A stretch of DNA of 64,000 nucleotides, taken from an uncultured Planctomycetaceae bacterium (lineage in GTDB: Bacteria; Planctomycetota; Planctomycetia; Planctomycetales; Planctomycetaceae). Each line of letters starts with the position of its first letter. Position 1 is the stretch's first letter. Below, in pieces: positions 44,959 through 53,919 of the stretch. A model generated the notes under the pieces. The model made no database searches and was not told where the DNA came from. It saw nothing but the letters and a program-made list of their open reading frames with translations. The translations under genes and the position numbers were made by a program. The stretch covers positions 25,704 through 89,703 of the forward strand of contig CAIOKE010000077.1 of assembly GCA_903858815.1 (NCBI GenBank). Direction: 5' to 3'.

Positions 44959-45993
44959 TCAGTCACGAGACTTCGCAAGGACCGTCGCTGTGACCGGCAT
45001 GCCCTGATACAGCAGATAACGACCAAACTTGTCACGACGATTCGGCACGAACACACTCAGCTTCGTCATCGGAGTCCCCGAAATATTGTCCAGCACCGGA
45101 TCAATAAATCGAATCTCGCCCAGAAACACACTGTCCGCCGAATCCTCAACCTGCACCTCAGCCGCAGAAAATTCCGCCGGATCAGCCGCCACACCAGCCG
45201 CCGACTCGCCACCAGCTCCAACACCTGATGACTCGCCGTCAAATAATGAACCACCCGGACGACGACCCGCAGTCGCCGGTCGAACTCCCTCCACCGGCTT
45301 CGCCTCACCCACTCGAATCTCGACCTGATCACCCACAAACAAATTCCGTCGCAGACTCGCTGGGACCTTCACCTGCGCTCGCAGGATTGACATGTCCGTT
45401 AACTCCAGAACCTGCTCGCCAGGACGCACGTTCTGACCCGGAAACACCTTCACCAGAGTCACCAGACCGTCAAAAGGAGCCTTCACGGTGTATTGAGCCA
45501 ACTGCGCCTGCTTGATCTGCAGATCAGCCTCCTGTATCAACTTGTCGTCCACCGCCTTACGCAACGATGCATCACCCTTCTTCACCTCCAACTCAACCTG
45601 ACGAATCTCACTGGGATTAAATGCCCCAGGACGACGCTGATTCGCCTCCTTCTTCTGCAACTCCTCGGCCTTCGCAACCTCCAGCGAAACCTTCGCAAAC
45701 TCAATCTCTGTCTGCAGATCCAGCTCCACCTTCGCTCGCTTCACCTCCGCCTGAATCACAGCGTCGTCCAGACGAATCATCTCGTCACCTGCCTTCACCA
45801 GAACACCCTCGTCAGACGGCGTCACACTGATGATACGACCCGCAACCTCCGTCGATATCGGCACGCGACGCACAACCTCCAGCAATGCTGAATGCGCCGG
45901 AATACGCTGCTCCTGACCACGCACCCCCGCGAGACCCGTCAGGAAGACCACGACCCCAAAAAACACGCCAATCCCGCGAAATATCGCCGACAT
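44959..45993 (-). CDS. HlyD-family periplasmic adaptor (membrane fusion protein)
   Basis: The 344-residue protein has a signal peptide (IFRGIGVFFGVVVFLTGLAGVRG) and the adaptor layout: a biotinyl-lipoyl-like half (VPISTEVAGRIISVTPSDEG), a long coiled-coil hairpin (about 70-150) and the second half (YTVKAPFDGLVTLVKVFPGQ). The C-terminal part holds a Gly/Ala/Ser-rich insert (GVGAGGESAAGVAADPAE). It probably bridges the M50/HlyD fusion protein to other envelope parts. No outer-membrane factor or ABC ATPase is next to it. The ATG at 45993 has GAGGGG eight bases upstream. Confidence 0.88.
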   Translation of the reverse strand: MSAIFRGIGVFFGVVVFLTGLAGVRGQEQRIPAHSALLEVVRRVPISTEVAGRIISVTPSDEGVLVKAGDEMIRLDDAVIQAEVKRAKVELDLQTEIEFAKVSLEVAKAEELQKKEANQRRPGAFNPSEIRQVELEVKKGDASLRKAVDDKLIQEADLQIKQAQLAQYTVKAPFDGLVTLVKVFPGQNVRPGEQVLELTDMSILRAQVKVPASLRRNLFVGDQVEIRVGEAKPVEGVRPATAGRRPGGSLFDGESSGVGAGGESAAGVAADPAEFSAAEVQVEDSADSVFLGEIRFIDPVLDNISGTPMTKLSVFVPNRRDKFGRYLLYQGMPVTATVLAKSRD

Positions 45994-46094
45994 AGACCAA
46001 CCCCTCGGGCCAAAAATGCTCACTCACAGCCGACCGCGCCGCGGAACGACAGACCCTATGTCTAACGAAACAACACGTTTGCCTCAATCCCGGG

Positions 46095-46877
46095 TTACTT
46101 CCGTCGCAAAACAAACACCACGTCCTCTGATCGCCCGTTCACTACACACGGCTTGCGAATGTCATAGCCAAAATCATACGTCTCCGCGATCTCCAACCCT
46201 CGCACCTGCTTCACCAATGCCACAAACTCCGCATGCTTATACGTCCGATACTCCATATGGTCCACAATTCGCAGACGCTTCGTCGGAGTAAACACGTCGA
46301 CGTGCAGTCCCAGATGCTCAAGCCGAGTCTTCCGGTCAATACCCTTCGACCACATGTACGAATTCACCACCAGATTGCCCCGCCGAGCTGACCACGCCTC
46401 CTCCTGCATCGGCTGACACAACGTCGGCTCCAGATGAATCCCCAGAACGTACAAACCACCCTTGTTCAAACCCCGCGCCATACACTGCAGATGACCCAGC
46501 GCCTGCTCCTCGGTCGCCAGATGCCGAAACGTGTTGATCATGTTGAACGCCGCGTCGAACTTCGTCTTCACACGAAACTTCGACATATCACCCACCACAA
46601 CAGTTTCCGGCAACCCGTACTTCGCCATTCGCTTGTTGCAGAACTCAACCGCCTTCGGATTCAGATCATTCCCCGAAACCTCATACCCCTCACGACCCAT
46701 CCGAATCAATAACCGACCCGTACCACACGCCGGCTCAAAAACAGATCGCACCTCACTGCCCGCATGCTTCTGAAAACAGGCCTTCAGAAATCGATACTCC
46801 GCCGCCACATCCGAACCAAACAGCAGATCATAATAAACCGGATAGTCATAGATACTGGCTTCAACCTGATTCGACAT
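46095..46877 (-). CDS. Class I SAM-dependent methyltransferase
   Basis: The 260-residue enzyme has motif I VFEPACGTGRLLIRMG, post-I VSGNDLNPKAVEF, motif II-like FDAAFNMINTFRHL and motif III GGLYVLGIHLEP. It starts YDYPVYYDLLFGSDVAAEY, as in methyltransferases of small or peptide substrates. The substrate is not known. It is upstream of the HlyD/M50 genes on the same strand with a 101-bp gap, so it may or may not belong to that operon. Confidence 0.9.
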   Translation of the reverse strand: MSNQVEASIYDYPVYYDLLFGSDVAAEYRFLKACFQKHAGSEVRSVFEPACGTGRLLIRMGREGYEVSGNDLNPKAVEFCNKRMAKYGLPETVVVGDMSKFRVKTKFDAAFNMINTFRHLATEEQALGHLQCMARGLNKGGLYVLGIHLEPTLCQPMQEEAWSARRGNLVVNSYMWSKGIDRKTRLEHLGLHVDVFTPTKRLRIVDHMEYRTYKHAEFVALVKQVRGLEIAETYDFGYDIRKPCVVNGRSEDVVFVLRRK

Positions 46878-47010
46878 GGCAGCTTTCCATCAGAACGGGA
46901 TAAACAAAGGCTGACGCAGATTATCGCCAGCCCCGCCACGTTGCAGTTCCACACACTACCCCGCAACTGCGATTCCAAATACTGGCCGACAGACCACCCA
47001 TTAAAGGGGC

Positions 47011-48294
47011 TCAACGAGTCAACTCGTGCACTTCCACCGACCTGAAATCCACGTCCGTCCCCGGATCATGCCCCTGCAGACTGAAATGACCAGCACCCAG
47101 ACGACGGCCCTGACGAGGATTCTCGTGGTCCGCACGCTCATCACGCCAGTTCACCACCTGATACCCATTAACCCACGAACAAAAACGATCCCCGTCAGCT
47201 ATCAGCACCGCCGTCAGAAACTGACCGTCATCACCCACCACATACCGCGCTTGCGCTCGCCGAAAAATCGCACCAGTCCCCCCGTCCGCCGGCTGACTGC
47301 GATCACCACCCTTCACCCCGTTCTGCAACTGCATCTCGTATCCATGCGATGGTGCTGACTCTGTACCCGCCAACGCCCGAAAAAATACCCCACTGTTCAA
47401 TTCCGGCTTGTTCAGACGCGATGTCACCTTCAGGACAAAATCTGAGTACTCACCTTCGCTCTCCAGAAATCCCGGACCACCAGCCACATGCAACAGACCT
47501 TCACGCACACCAAATTCCGCCTTACCCCCCGGCACAACACGCCAACCCGACAGATCCACACCATTCCACAAACCACGATAACGCAACGGTCGCACACACA
47601 CGTTCCGATAACTGGCCCGCCCCTGATTCATCTGCAACCCCAGACGACCAGTCAGACGCGCCGATTCCGTACCGTCCGTGAAATCCACAATCTGTCGCCC
47701 GTCCAGCCACACCTGAATCCGCAATCCCTCACACAACACCCGGAAATTATGCCAGCCTCCCTCCACCGAACCCACACCCTCCGCCACAAAACGCCCCACC
47801 AGACTGCCCGTCCTGTGAGTCGGATGCGAATCACAGATATTCAACTCATACGTGTCCTTCGCCGGATCCACCGCCCCCTCCGCAGTCCGCAGAAAAATTC
47901 CACTGTTGCCACCCGCAGACAACTGAAAATCACAACGCAACTCAAAGTCGTCCAACTGAAAAGGAGTCATCAACAGACTCTTCTCGCCAGCATCCACCAC
48001 AATCACTCCGTCCTCCACCCGCCAGTTGCTGACACCGGGTACATCCCAGCCAAACAACGAACGCTGATCAAACAGACTGATCCAACCCGCACTGATCTCC
48101 TCGTCTGTCAACGGCGGACGCACATACTCCACTGCCACACTTGAACCCGCACCCGCCGCAGCACCCCCAACGGCCCCGGATCCAGCCACCACAGCACCCC
48201 CTGAACCTGACGCCGATGACGTCGGCTCTGGATCACCACAGCCCGCTACAACCAACGACAACAGCATGACAATGAAACAGCAGCCAGAACGCAT
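47011..48294 (-). CDS. DUF1080 lipoprotein with two jellyroll domains
   Basis: The 427-residue protein has a lipoprotein signal (FIVMLLSLVVAGC, Cys19) and a Ser/Gly/Ala linker, then two DUF1080 (3-keto-disaccharide hydrolase-like) domains. The first has EEISAGWISLFDQRSLFGWD, FELRCDFQLSAGGNSGIFLR and WHNFRVLCEGLRIQVWLDG; the second has WNGVDLSGWRVVPGG, SGVFFRALAG and YEMQLQNG. Planctomycetes encode many of these for carbohydrate breakdown. Single-domain forms are the rule, so the doubled form is worth noting. Confidence 0.87.
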   Translation of the reverse strand: MRSGCCFIVMLLSLVVAGCGDPEPTSSASGSGGAVVAGSGAVGGAAAGAGSSVAVEYVRPPLTDEEISAGWISLFDQRSLFGWDVPGVSNWRVEDGVIVVDAGEKSLLMTPFQLDDFELRCDFQLSAGGNSGIFLRTAEGAVDPAKDTYELNICDSHPTHRTGSLVGRFVAEGVGSVEGGWHNFRVLCEGLRIQVWLDGRQIVDFTDGTESARLTGRLGLQMNQGRASYRNVCVRPLRYRGLWNGVDLSGWRVVPGGKAEFGVREGLLHVAGGPGFLESEGEYSDFVLKVTSRLNKPELNSGVFFRALAGTESAPSHGYEMQLQNGVKGGDRSQPADGGTGAIFRRAQARYVVGDDGQFLTAVLIADGDRFCSWVNGYQVVNWRDERADHENPRQGRRLGAGHFSLQGHDPGTDVDFRSVEVHELTR

Positions 48295-48921
48295 ACATCA
48301 CCCCAACTCAACACAACTCAGACATACCCACCCAACTAATCCCGACCGACACCACAGTGTAGTCTCTCATACCAGCAGAACCCTGGCCAGCACCCCACCC
48401 AGCCAAACCGATTTTTCAGGATGGCCCTCAACACACGCACCACGCACAGATTAGCCAACGGCCAGACACAACGTAGCCCTCGGCAACACCCCCAAAAACA
48501 CCGTCAGCTTCAAACGCAACCCAAAGCTCGCTCCAGGGCTAGAGCCTTGTCATTACCCACAAATTGCGTATCTGCGATGCCTTTCCGCCGTTGCATCCGA
48601 GGGCATTCAGACTTTTCGGCCTGCAAATTCAATGTGCCTTGCCGTTGGCCAATTTCAGGGCGGGGTGCCGCATGCTCCGGTGAACCATCACTGCTGCGAA
48701 AGAAGGTGTTGCTGCACGATCGGGAAAACAACAGACGCCATGAAATCGGCCCTGCAGGCCTGAATCGCAAACGCGGGCAGCACAAAATCGAAACAGTCGC
48801 TCAAGGGGACCGCCTGGTTTCGTGGGTAATGACAAGGGCTAAAGCGAGGCTACGACATTTGCACTCAGCACCGGAACTGACCGGCAATCAACGCCCACCG
48901 CCTGCGACACACCACATCCCG
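48295..48921. other. 627-bp intergenic region with a MITE-like element
   Basis: No gene is supported. Its centre is the inverted-repeat element at 48538-48843. The flanks are plain A/C-rich sequence. Confidence 0.65.
48538..48843. mobile_element. MITE-like element with inverted ends
   Basis: TTGTCATTACCCACAAA (48547-48563) is repeated inverted as TTTCGTGGGTAATGACAA (48818-48835), with one mismatch in the shared core. Next to each is a GGGCT/AGCCC piece. The roughly 255-bp interior has no transposase; a 91-codon minus-strand frame inside does not look like a protein. No target-site duplication was confirmed by eye. It is therefore a candidate non-autonomous element. Confidence 0.55.
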
Positions 48922-49314
48922 TCACGCGGAATAGGCAGTCGCCAGCGCTGTGGAGACCGTCTGCAGCAGCTGCCGCGGAGGCACAGGTTTGCGCAGTACC
49001 GAAAATGCATCGGCCTCCTGGGCATCACGGTGCAACTGATCGCTGGTGTCAGACGTAATCAGAATACACGGTCGCAGACGATCCAGACGCTTCAGAACCT
49101 TCAACGTCTCAAGACCCGTCAACACATGCATGTGCATGTCCAGCAGCACAATATCAATCCGCTGCACCGTCACCACTTCCAATGCCTGCTCGCCGGATTC
49201 GGCTTCGTGCAGACGCAGGAAGGGACGGTCCTCAAGCACCTCGCGCAAAACACGGCGAAACGACGGATTGTCGTCCGTAATCAGCACGTCAAAAGTGCGG
49301 TCGACATGCAGCAT
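48922..49314 (-). CDS. Single-domain response regulator (CheY-like)
   Basis: The 130-residue protein is a receiver domain only: acidic pocket DVLITDDNPS (Asp14, Asp15), phosphoacceptor Asp59 in IVLLDMHMHV, switch Thr/Ser in ILITSD, and Lys109 in VLRKPVPP. There is no output domain or histidine kinase nearby. The ATG at 49314 was chosen because AGGAG lies eight bases upstream; the frame is open further to 49428. Confidence 0.9.
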   Translation of the reverse strand: MLHVDRTFDVLITDDNPSFRRVLREVLEDRPFLRLHEAESGEQALEVVTVQRIDIVLLDMHMHVLTGLETLKVLKRLDRLRPCILITSDTSDQLHRDAQEADAFSVLRKPVPPRQLLQTVSTALATAYSA

Positions 49315-49920
49315 CTGAGCCGCTCCTGAAGATGATTCGAATCCCTGAAACATCCGGAAGCACACCTGAAAATGCAGCTGCAAAGTCCATCGCAACTGCC
49401 CGAATTGCCCGCCAGAACAGGCACACATAACCGCACCGCAGCCTGACAGACCACGGCCCGATCACCCCTGTACTATGAAGTTTCCAGCCACGAAAATCCA
49501 GTTCTTCCGCAAAAATTGCCGGTTTTCCGGCGCTCTGCCGGTGGCTTTGGTCCGATTAAGACGCCCTGTCGACGCCCCCACCCACTCGCCTGACTCGGCA
49601 GTTTCTGCCAGCACCACAACATCACCACAGCACCGATTTCGCCGACCAACGCACACCTGCTGCCATTTCCGCCGATCCACTCAACACTCACACAACCATC
49701 ACTCCACCCCACCCGCAATTCACAGATTCAGACTGTTGACCGGCCGACCGCGAACTGCGACAACGAAGCCCGAAAATACGCCATATTCCTCGGCACTTCC
49801 TCTCAAACGCCGGTTCCGGCACTCCTCCCCTTCCCTGCAACACCCCGCTCTCTACCCCTCTTTAACACGGACACAGCAGTGCCTCTACGACCCATCTCTC
49901 GGCGCTGCAGGAGTCTTCTT
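49315..49920. other. 606-bp divergent intergenic region
   Basis: No gene supported. One short inverted repeat (GCCGGTTTTCCGGC near 49517) is the only structure noted. It should hold the promoters for the response regulator and for the repeat-domain protein. Confidence 0.5.
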
Positions 49921-52236
49921 ATGACGCAGGTTCGCCGCTCACTCCTCGCTCTCCTCGTCGCCACCAGCCTGCTGGCTGGCAACTGCGGTTGCGCCACAGC
50001 ACTCTTCAAAGCCGAAACGTGGACCGGACTGCTCCAGAAACCAGACTTCATCGAACACGGCACGGAACAGCGAGTCATCTCGAAGTTCTCTGCCTCACTC
50101 AACGAAAACAAAGAAGCCGAATTCCGACGCAGCATCTCCACACGATTCGAAAACGCAGCGCTCCGCGCACCTGATGCCTTCAGGGATCTTGATATCCTCA
50201 AACTCCCCAAAGGCACTCTCGAAGTCGTCGAGTCCTCAATCGATGAACAGGGACGCTGCGAAACCGTCGCCAAAGAAAAAGATGGCTCAGTCAAATACCA
50301 GTTCATCCTCATCAAAGACCCCGCCAAAGGACGCTGGGTCGTCGATGACGTTATGCTCCGACAGCAGAAAAAAGGCACACGCTCCACTAAGTCCGCCGTC
50401 GAACTGATGGACCTCCTGCTCACACTCCGCGAATTCCTCAGCACCTGGGAAAAAGGCAGCCGTGAAGATGTCCTCAACGCTGTCTCCAGCGAACTCGCGG
50501 ACTCCCTCGAACAACTGCCCGAACCATGGCGACAGCACCTCACCAGTCAGATCGTCGCTGAATATTCCCCCGATATGGCACGCCGTCCCGAAGTACAGAT
50601 GAATGACACGGATGCTGTCGGAAAAATCCCCGCCAAAAATGGCTACTTCGTCGTCAAAGTCGTCCAGGAACAGGAACGCTGGAAAGTCTCTGATATCGAA
50701 CATCGCAACAGCCTCCGCAGCAAAACCGCTGATCATCACCCCGGATCCATCCTGCGACAGGCCCGCGCCATCCTTGCCGTGACCGCCTTCCTCGATGCCT
50801 ACAACCAGCAAAACCTCGAACAACTGCAGCTCGTCACCGAAAATCGCTTCTACAACTCCTCACTCAGAATCGGTGACCTGTCCACCATCCCACTGCCACA
50901 ACCTGATCACGCACCCGAAAACGTACAGATTCAGTCGTTCGCCGGGAAACTGACCGTCATCCTGCCGGCCACCAGCAATATCATCCGACTCGATCTGCAG
51001 GCCTCAGAAACAGCCGCCACAACAACCGATGAAAAACAGGAACTCGCCAACGTCGAATCCGCTTTCGTCGTTTCTGATGTCACCCTCTACGACCAGCAGA
51101 ATGGCAAACAACGCAGCCTCCGCGCCGCATTCACTGCACCGGCTCGCGCTATGCTGTTCATCTCAGCACTCCACGAACATGACCTCCCGGTACTCCGACA
51201 AATCTCCTCCACTCAACTGAATGAAGGTGTCTGGAGCCGTATTGATCAGGATTGGCTGTCCGAATTCCCACTGGAATCCGTACCCGGAGGACAGCTGGAA
51301 CTTGTCGAAACCAGCTCCACCGGCGCTGCCACCGAACTGCAGTTCCAGTCCGGCACAGGACTGCTCTGCAGCGTCACAATGGAAGATGAAAACGGAACAC
51401 TCGTCGTCACCGATCTCCAGTACCCCGGAGCTGACCTCGCCATCTCCTCACTCAAAACTCAACTGTTCGTCTCTGTCCCCATCATCGACTTCGCTCGCGC
51501 ATGGCAGAACTCGGACCTCGATACCGTACGCAAAATGACGTCCAGCGACTTCAATCGACTGGTCTGGGGCAATCTGGAACAACTGCCGGAACACCTCAGC
51601 TCTCTGCCGCAACGACTGAAAAGACCGGTCGCCTCTGTCCAGCAGACACCACAAACCGCCGTCGTCAGCATCGGTCAGGACAACGCCACCACTGTCACAC
51701 TCGTCCGCGAAGCCGGTGAATGGGTCATCGACGAAATCACCTGCAAAACAAAAAACAACACCGTACTGCACATCCGCAAATCACTCCGCGAAGACATCGC
51801 CGCTCGCTTCCTCAACAAACCCGCCGATGGCATTCAACAGGCCGCATGGCAAAGCGAATCGGTCAACTCGAAGACTGACGGAGTCGTACATGCAGTCGGA
51901 CAAACCACATCACCACCAACACGCCGCCGCGGAAACCTCTCACTCCCGGCCAACCACACCCAAACCACAAACACTAACACCCCCACGAAACCCACGACAC
52001 GCAGCAAAACCCCGGCACACAAAACTCCCGGACTGGACCTCACCGAAGAACCCGCACCCGCAAAACTGCCCGACGAGGAAACCACCAGCGAAGAAACTAC
52101 CGGTGAAGAACCAACGACCAGCCACCATGAATCCTCCGGGGAACTGCATTTCGGACCACGACACACACCCAAAAAACAAACCTCCAGAAAATCGCCTCTC
52201 CCGGCCGAACACCCCATCGATATCCCACTCGAATAA
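49921..52236 (+). CDS. Exported protein of four repeated segments
   Basis: The 771-residue protein has a signal peptide (RRSLLALLVATSLLAGNCG) and no known family that I recognise. Four segments of about 130-150 residues share a pattern: a helix with a workload-like motif followed by F/L-N-x-x-V-W or similar (LREFLSTWEKGSREDVLNAV; VTAFLDAYNQQNLEQLQLV; MLFISALHEHDLPVLRQIS; FARAWQNSDLDTVRKMTSSDFN), and a beta part with a V-x-x-E-x-W or V-S-D-V strand. The C-terminal 150 residues are low-complexity (Thr, Pro, Lys, Glu). The ATG at 49921 has AGGAG eight bases upstream. The segments may be NTF2-like; that is a guess. Confidence 0.75.
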   Translation: MTQVRRSLLALLVATSLLAGNCGCATALFKAETWTGLLQKPDFIEHGTEQRVISKFSASLNENKEAEFRRSISTRFENAALRAPDAFRDLDILKLPKGTLEVVESSIDEQGRCETVAKEKDGSVKYQFILIKDPAKGRWVVDDVMLRQQKKGTRSTKSAVELMDLLLTLREFLSTWEKGSREDVLNAVSSELADSLEQLPEPWRQHLTSQIVAEYSPDMARRPEVQMNDTDAVGKIPAKNGYFVVKVVQEQERWKVSDIEHRNSLRSKTADHHPGSILRQARAILAVTAFLDAYNQQNLEQLQLVTENRFYNSSLRIGDLSTIPLPQPDHAPENVQIQSFAGKLTVILPATSNIIRLDLQASETAATTTDEKQELANVESAFVVSDVTLYDQQNGKQRSLRAAFTAPARAMLFISALHEHDLPVLRQISSTQLNEGVWSRIDQDWLSEFPLESVPGGQLELVETSSTGAATELQFQSGTGLLCSVTMEDENGTLVVTDLQYPGADLAISSLKTQLFVSVPIIDFARAWQNSDLDTVRKMTSSDFNRLVWGNLEQLPEHLSSLPQRLKRPVASVQQTPQTAVVSIGQDNATTVTLVREAGEWVIDEITCKTKNNTVLHIRKSLREDIAARFLNKPADGIQQAAWQSESVNSKTDGVVHAVGQTTSPPTRRRGNLSLPANHTQTTNTNTPTKPTTRSKTPAHKTPGLDLTEEPAPAKLPDEETTSEETTGEEPTTSHHESSGELHFGPRHTPKKQTSRKSPLPAEHPIDIPLE

Positions 52237-52976
52237 ATCAACCAACACACCCCCCACACCGGGACCACCGAGCACCAACTCGGGGACACTCAACCAAAAA
52301 CCCTGTCATGACCCACGAAACCCATCGGGCCAGGGAGCCGTTGTGGCGTTTGTCTGATTTATGCCGTGCAGATGTTTTCCATCCAGCCCTGAAGGACCGT
52401 TTTCCGATAGCCCAGGGCGCAGCCCTGAGTCTGTGCCCCCCCCCCAAAAAAACCATCCGCTCTTCGTGTCTTTCGCGTCTTTCGTGGTTCCAAAACCCCA
52501 CTGCGTTTTTCCGCGTCCTTCTGCGACCTTCCGCGGCAGGAAAAACACCCCGCCACCGAACGCTGAATGCCCAACAACGACCACCAGCTCACTGAGGATA
52601 CTTCGTGGTCTTGTTTCCGGCCGCAACTCCGCCGCTGAACGCACACACCTCAGGTCCGTTTTCCGTGTCGTTCCGTGTCGTTCCGTGTCTTGCCGTGGTG
52701 AACGAAAACCACCACGCGAACACAACAACACCCGTCAGCTTACGCTGACGGCTCGCCTCTGGAAGGGGCTTGAGCGCGGTGAATGACTCGGGCTGAAGCC
52801 CATGCTGCAACCACTGAGCACCTGCTCGGGACACTCACCCGGCAACCTGCGGCTCGGCGGGAGCCTCGCCCTCCCAGGCGAGACTTCACTGACCACTCCA
52901 CGACAATGCGTTCATTCGTGGCATTCGTGGTTAACCCCCACCCCCACCCTCACCCGCCCGCATTCACACCAACAGC
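52237..52976. repeat. 740-bp intergenic region made of mosaic repeat copy C
   Basis: No gene is supported. Modules: CCGAGCACCAACTCGG (52268-52283), GTCATGACCCACGAAACCC (about 52307), CCAGGGCGCAGCCCTG, three tracts of the T-T-C-C-G-T-G-T-C type (about 52464, 52503, 52656), a perfect 7-bp-stem hairpin CGTCAGC TTAC GCTGACG (52733-52750), GGGCTGAAGCCC (about 52790), a second CTGAGCACCTGCTCGGGACA (about 52815), CGGCTCGGCGGGAGCCTCG (about 52850), and GACAATGCGTTCATTCGTGG (about 52903). It is the longest copy and seems to be two copies end to end. Confidence 0.8.
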
Positions 52977-53906
52977 TCACACAACAGCACCCAGACAGTC
53001 CGCTATCCGGACCGCCGCACCACCAGCACAAACACTCCGGTCCGCCGCCTCCATAAAACCAAATAACTCCAACACCTCAGCCTCCGAAACTGGAACCGGA
53101 CCGCCACGAAAAAACGCCACTATCTGCCGCACCAGCTCCTCGTAATCCGCCGGCAAACGCAGCTGCTGGATCGACTGACTGCCAAAAACCGTCAGACCCC
53201 AACCCGCCGCCTGCTGCTCATAAGCCAGACCACGAAACATACCAACTCGACCGTCGGACCACACACCCGTCGTCACATCGCCCAAAGCCGTCCGCGTCCG
53301 ACGAACCTCCACACATCCACCACCCAGCACTGCATACAACACCTCCAGCCCGTGAATCCCATACCACGCCAGCTGCAGATGACCCTCCCCCTCACGCATT
53401 GTCCCGAACACGTCGCAACCCAGAATTCGCTCCCCATCAAACCCCGCCACGCACGAACTCAGCTCCGGCTGAAATCGCAGGGCTGATGCGCTGAACCAGC
53501 GAGTCCCCCAGCGACGGCCCAACGCCGCGATGCCAGCTGCATCATGCAGATCATGCGCTAACGGCTTATCCACAAACACCGGCTTGCCTGCAGCAAAAAT
53601 GCGCTCCGCCAGACGCAGATGCTGACGACCGTCCACACTTCCCAGAATCACCGCGTCACAACACCCCAACAGGTCCTCCAGAGAATCCACGATCACGGTC
53701 CCCAGACCACGCAGCTCCTCCGTAAACCCCTGCACACGCTCACGACTTAACGCAAAATCCGGATTACTGCCCGGCCAGCCCACCGTAATCTGCGCTCCAC
53801 ACTCACCACGCGACCACTCAGACTCACGCAGAATCCGAGCAAACGCGGTGCAGTGAGAAGAATCCAGGCCCGCAAACCCAATTCGTAACACTCCCCGGCT
53901 TCTCAT
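52977..53906 (-). CDS. Gfo/Idh/MocA-family oxidoreductase
   Basis: The 309-residue protein has the N-terminal Rossmann fold (RIGFAGLDSSHCTAF) and the family motif AGKPVFVDKPLAHDLHDAAGI with the EKP-like DKP Lys. The C-terminal half is the usual alpha/beta substrate domain, GEGHLQLAWYGIHGLEVLYAVLG. The glycine motif GxGxxG reads GLDSSH, so cofactor binding may be altered. It begins 13 bp after the DUF1501 stop and is the last gene of the DUF1549-DUF1501 cluster. Substrate unknown, probably a sugar derivative. Confidence 0.87.
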   Translation of the reverse strand: MRSRGVLRIGFAGLDSSHCTAFARILRESEWSRGECGAQITVGWPGSNPDFALSRERVQGFTEELRGLGTVIVDSLEDLLGCCDAVILGSVDGRQHLRLAERIFAAGKPVFVDKPLAHDLHDAAGIAALGRRWGTRWFSASALRFQPELSSCVAGFDGERILGCDVFGTMREGEGHLQLAWYGIHGLEVLYAVLGGGCVEVRRTRTALGDVTTGVWSDGRVGMFRGLAYEQQAAGWGLTVFGSQSIQQLRLPADYEELVRQIVAFFRGGPVPVSEAEVLELFGFMEAADRSVCAGGAAVRIADCLGAVV

Positions 53907-53919
53907 CCCCCCACACCTC

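Noticed and set aside
42497..46877. A complete RiPP biosynthesis cluster around the PqqD-like domain
   Set aside because: No precursor peptide, radical SAM enzyme or exporter ATPase was found in the neighbourhood; only the domain fold suggests it.
48510..48785. A 91-codon minus-strand frame inside the MITE-like element
   Set aside because: No domain, biased composition, and it crosses an inverted-repeat end; probably not a gene.
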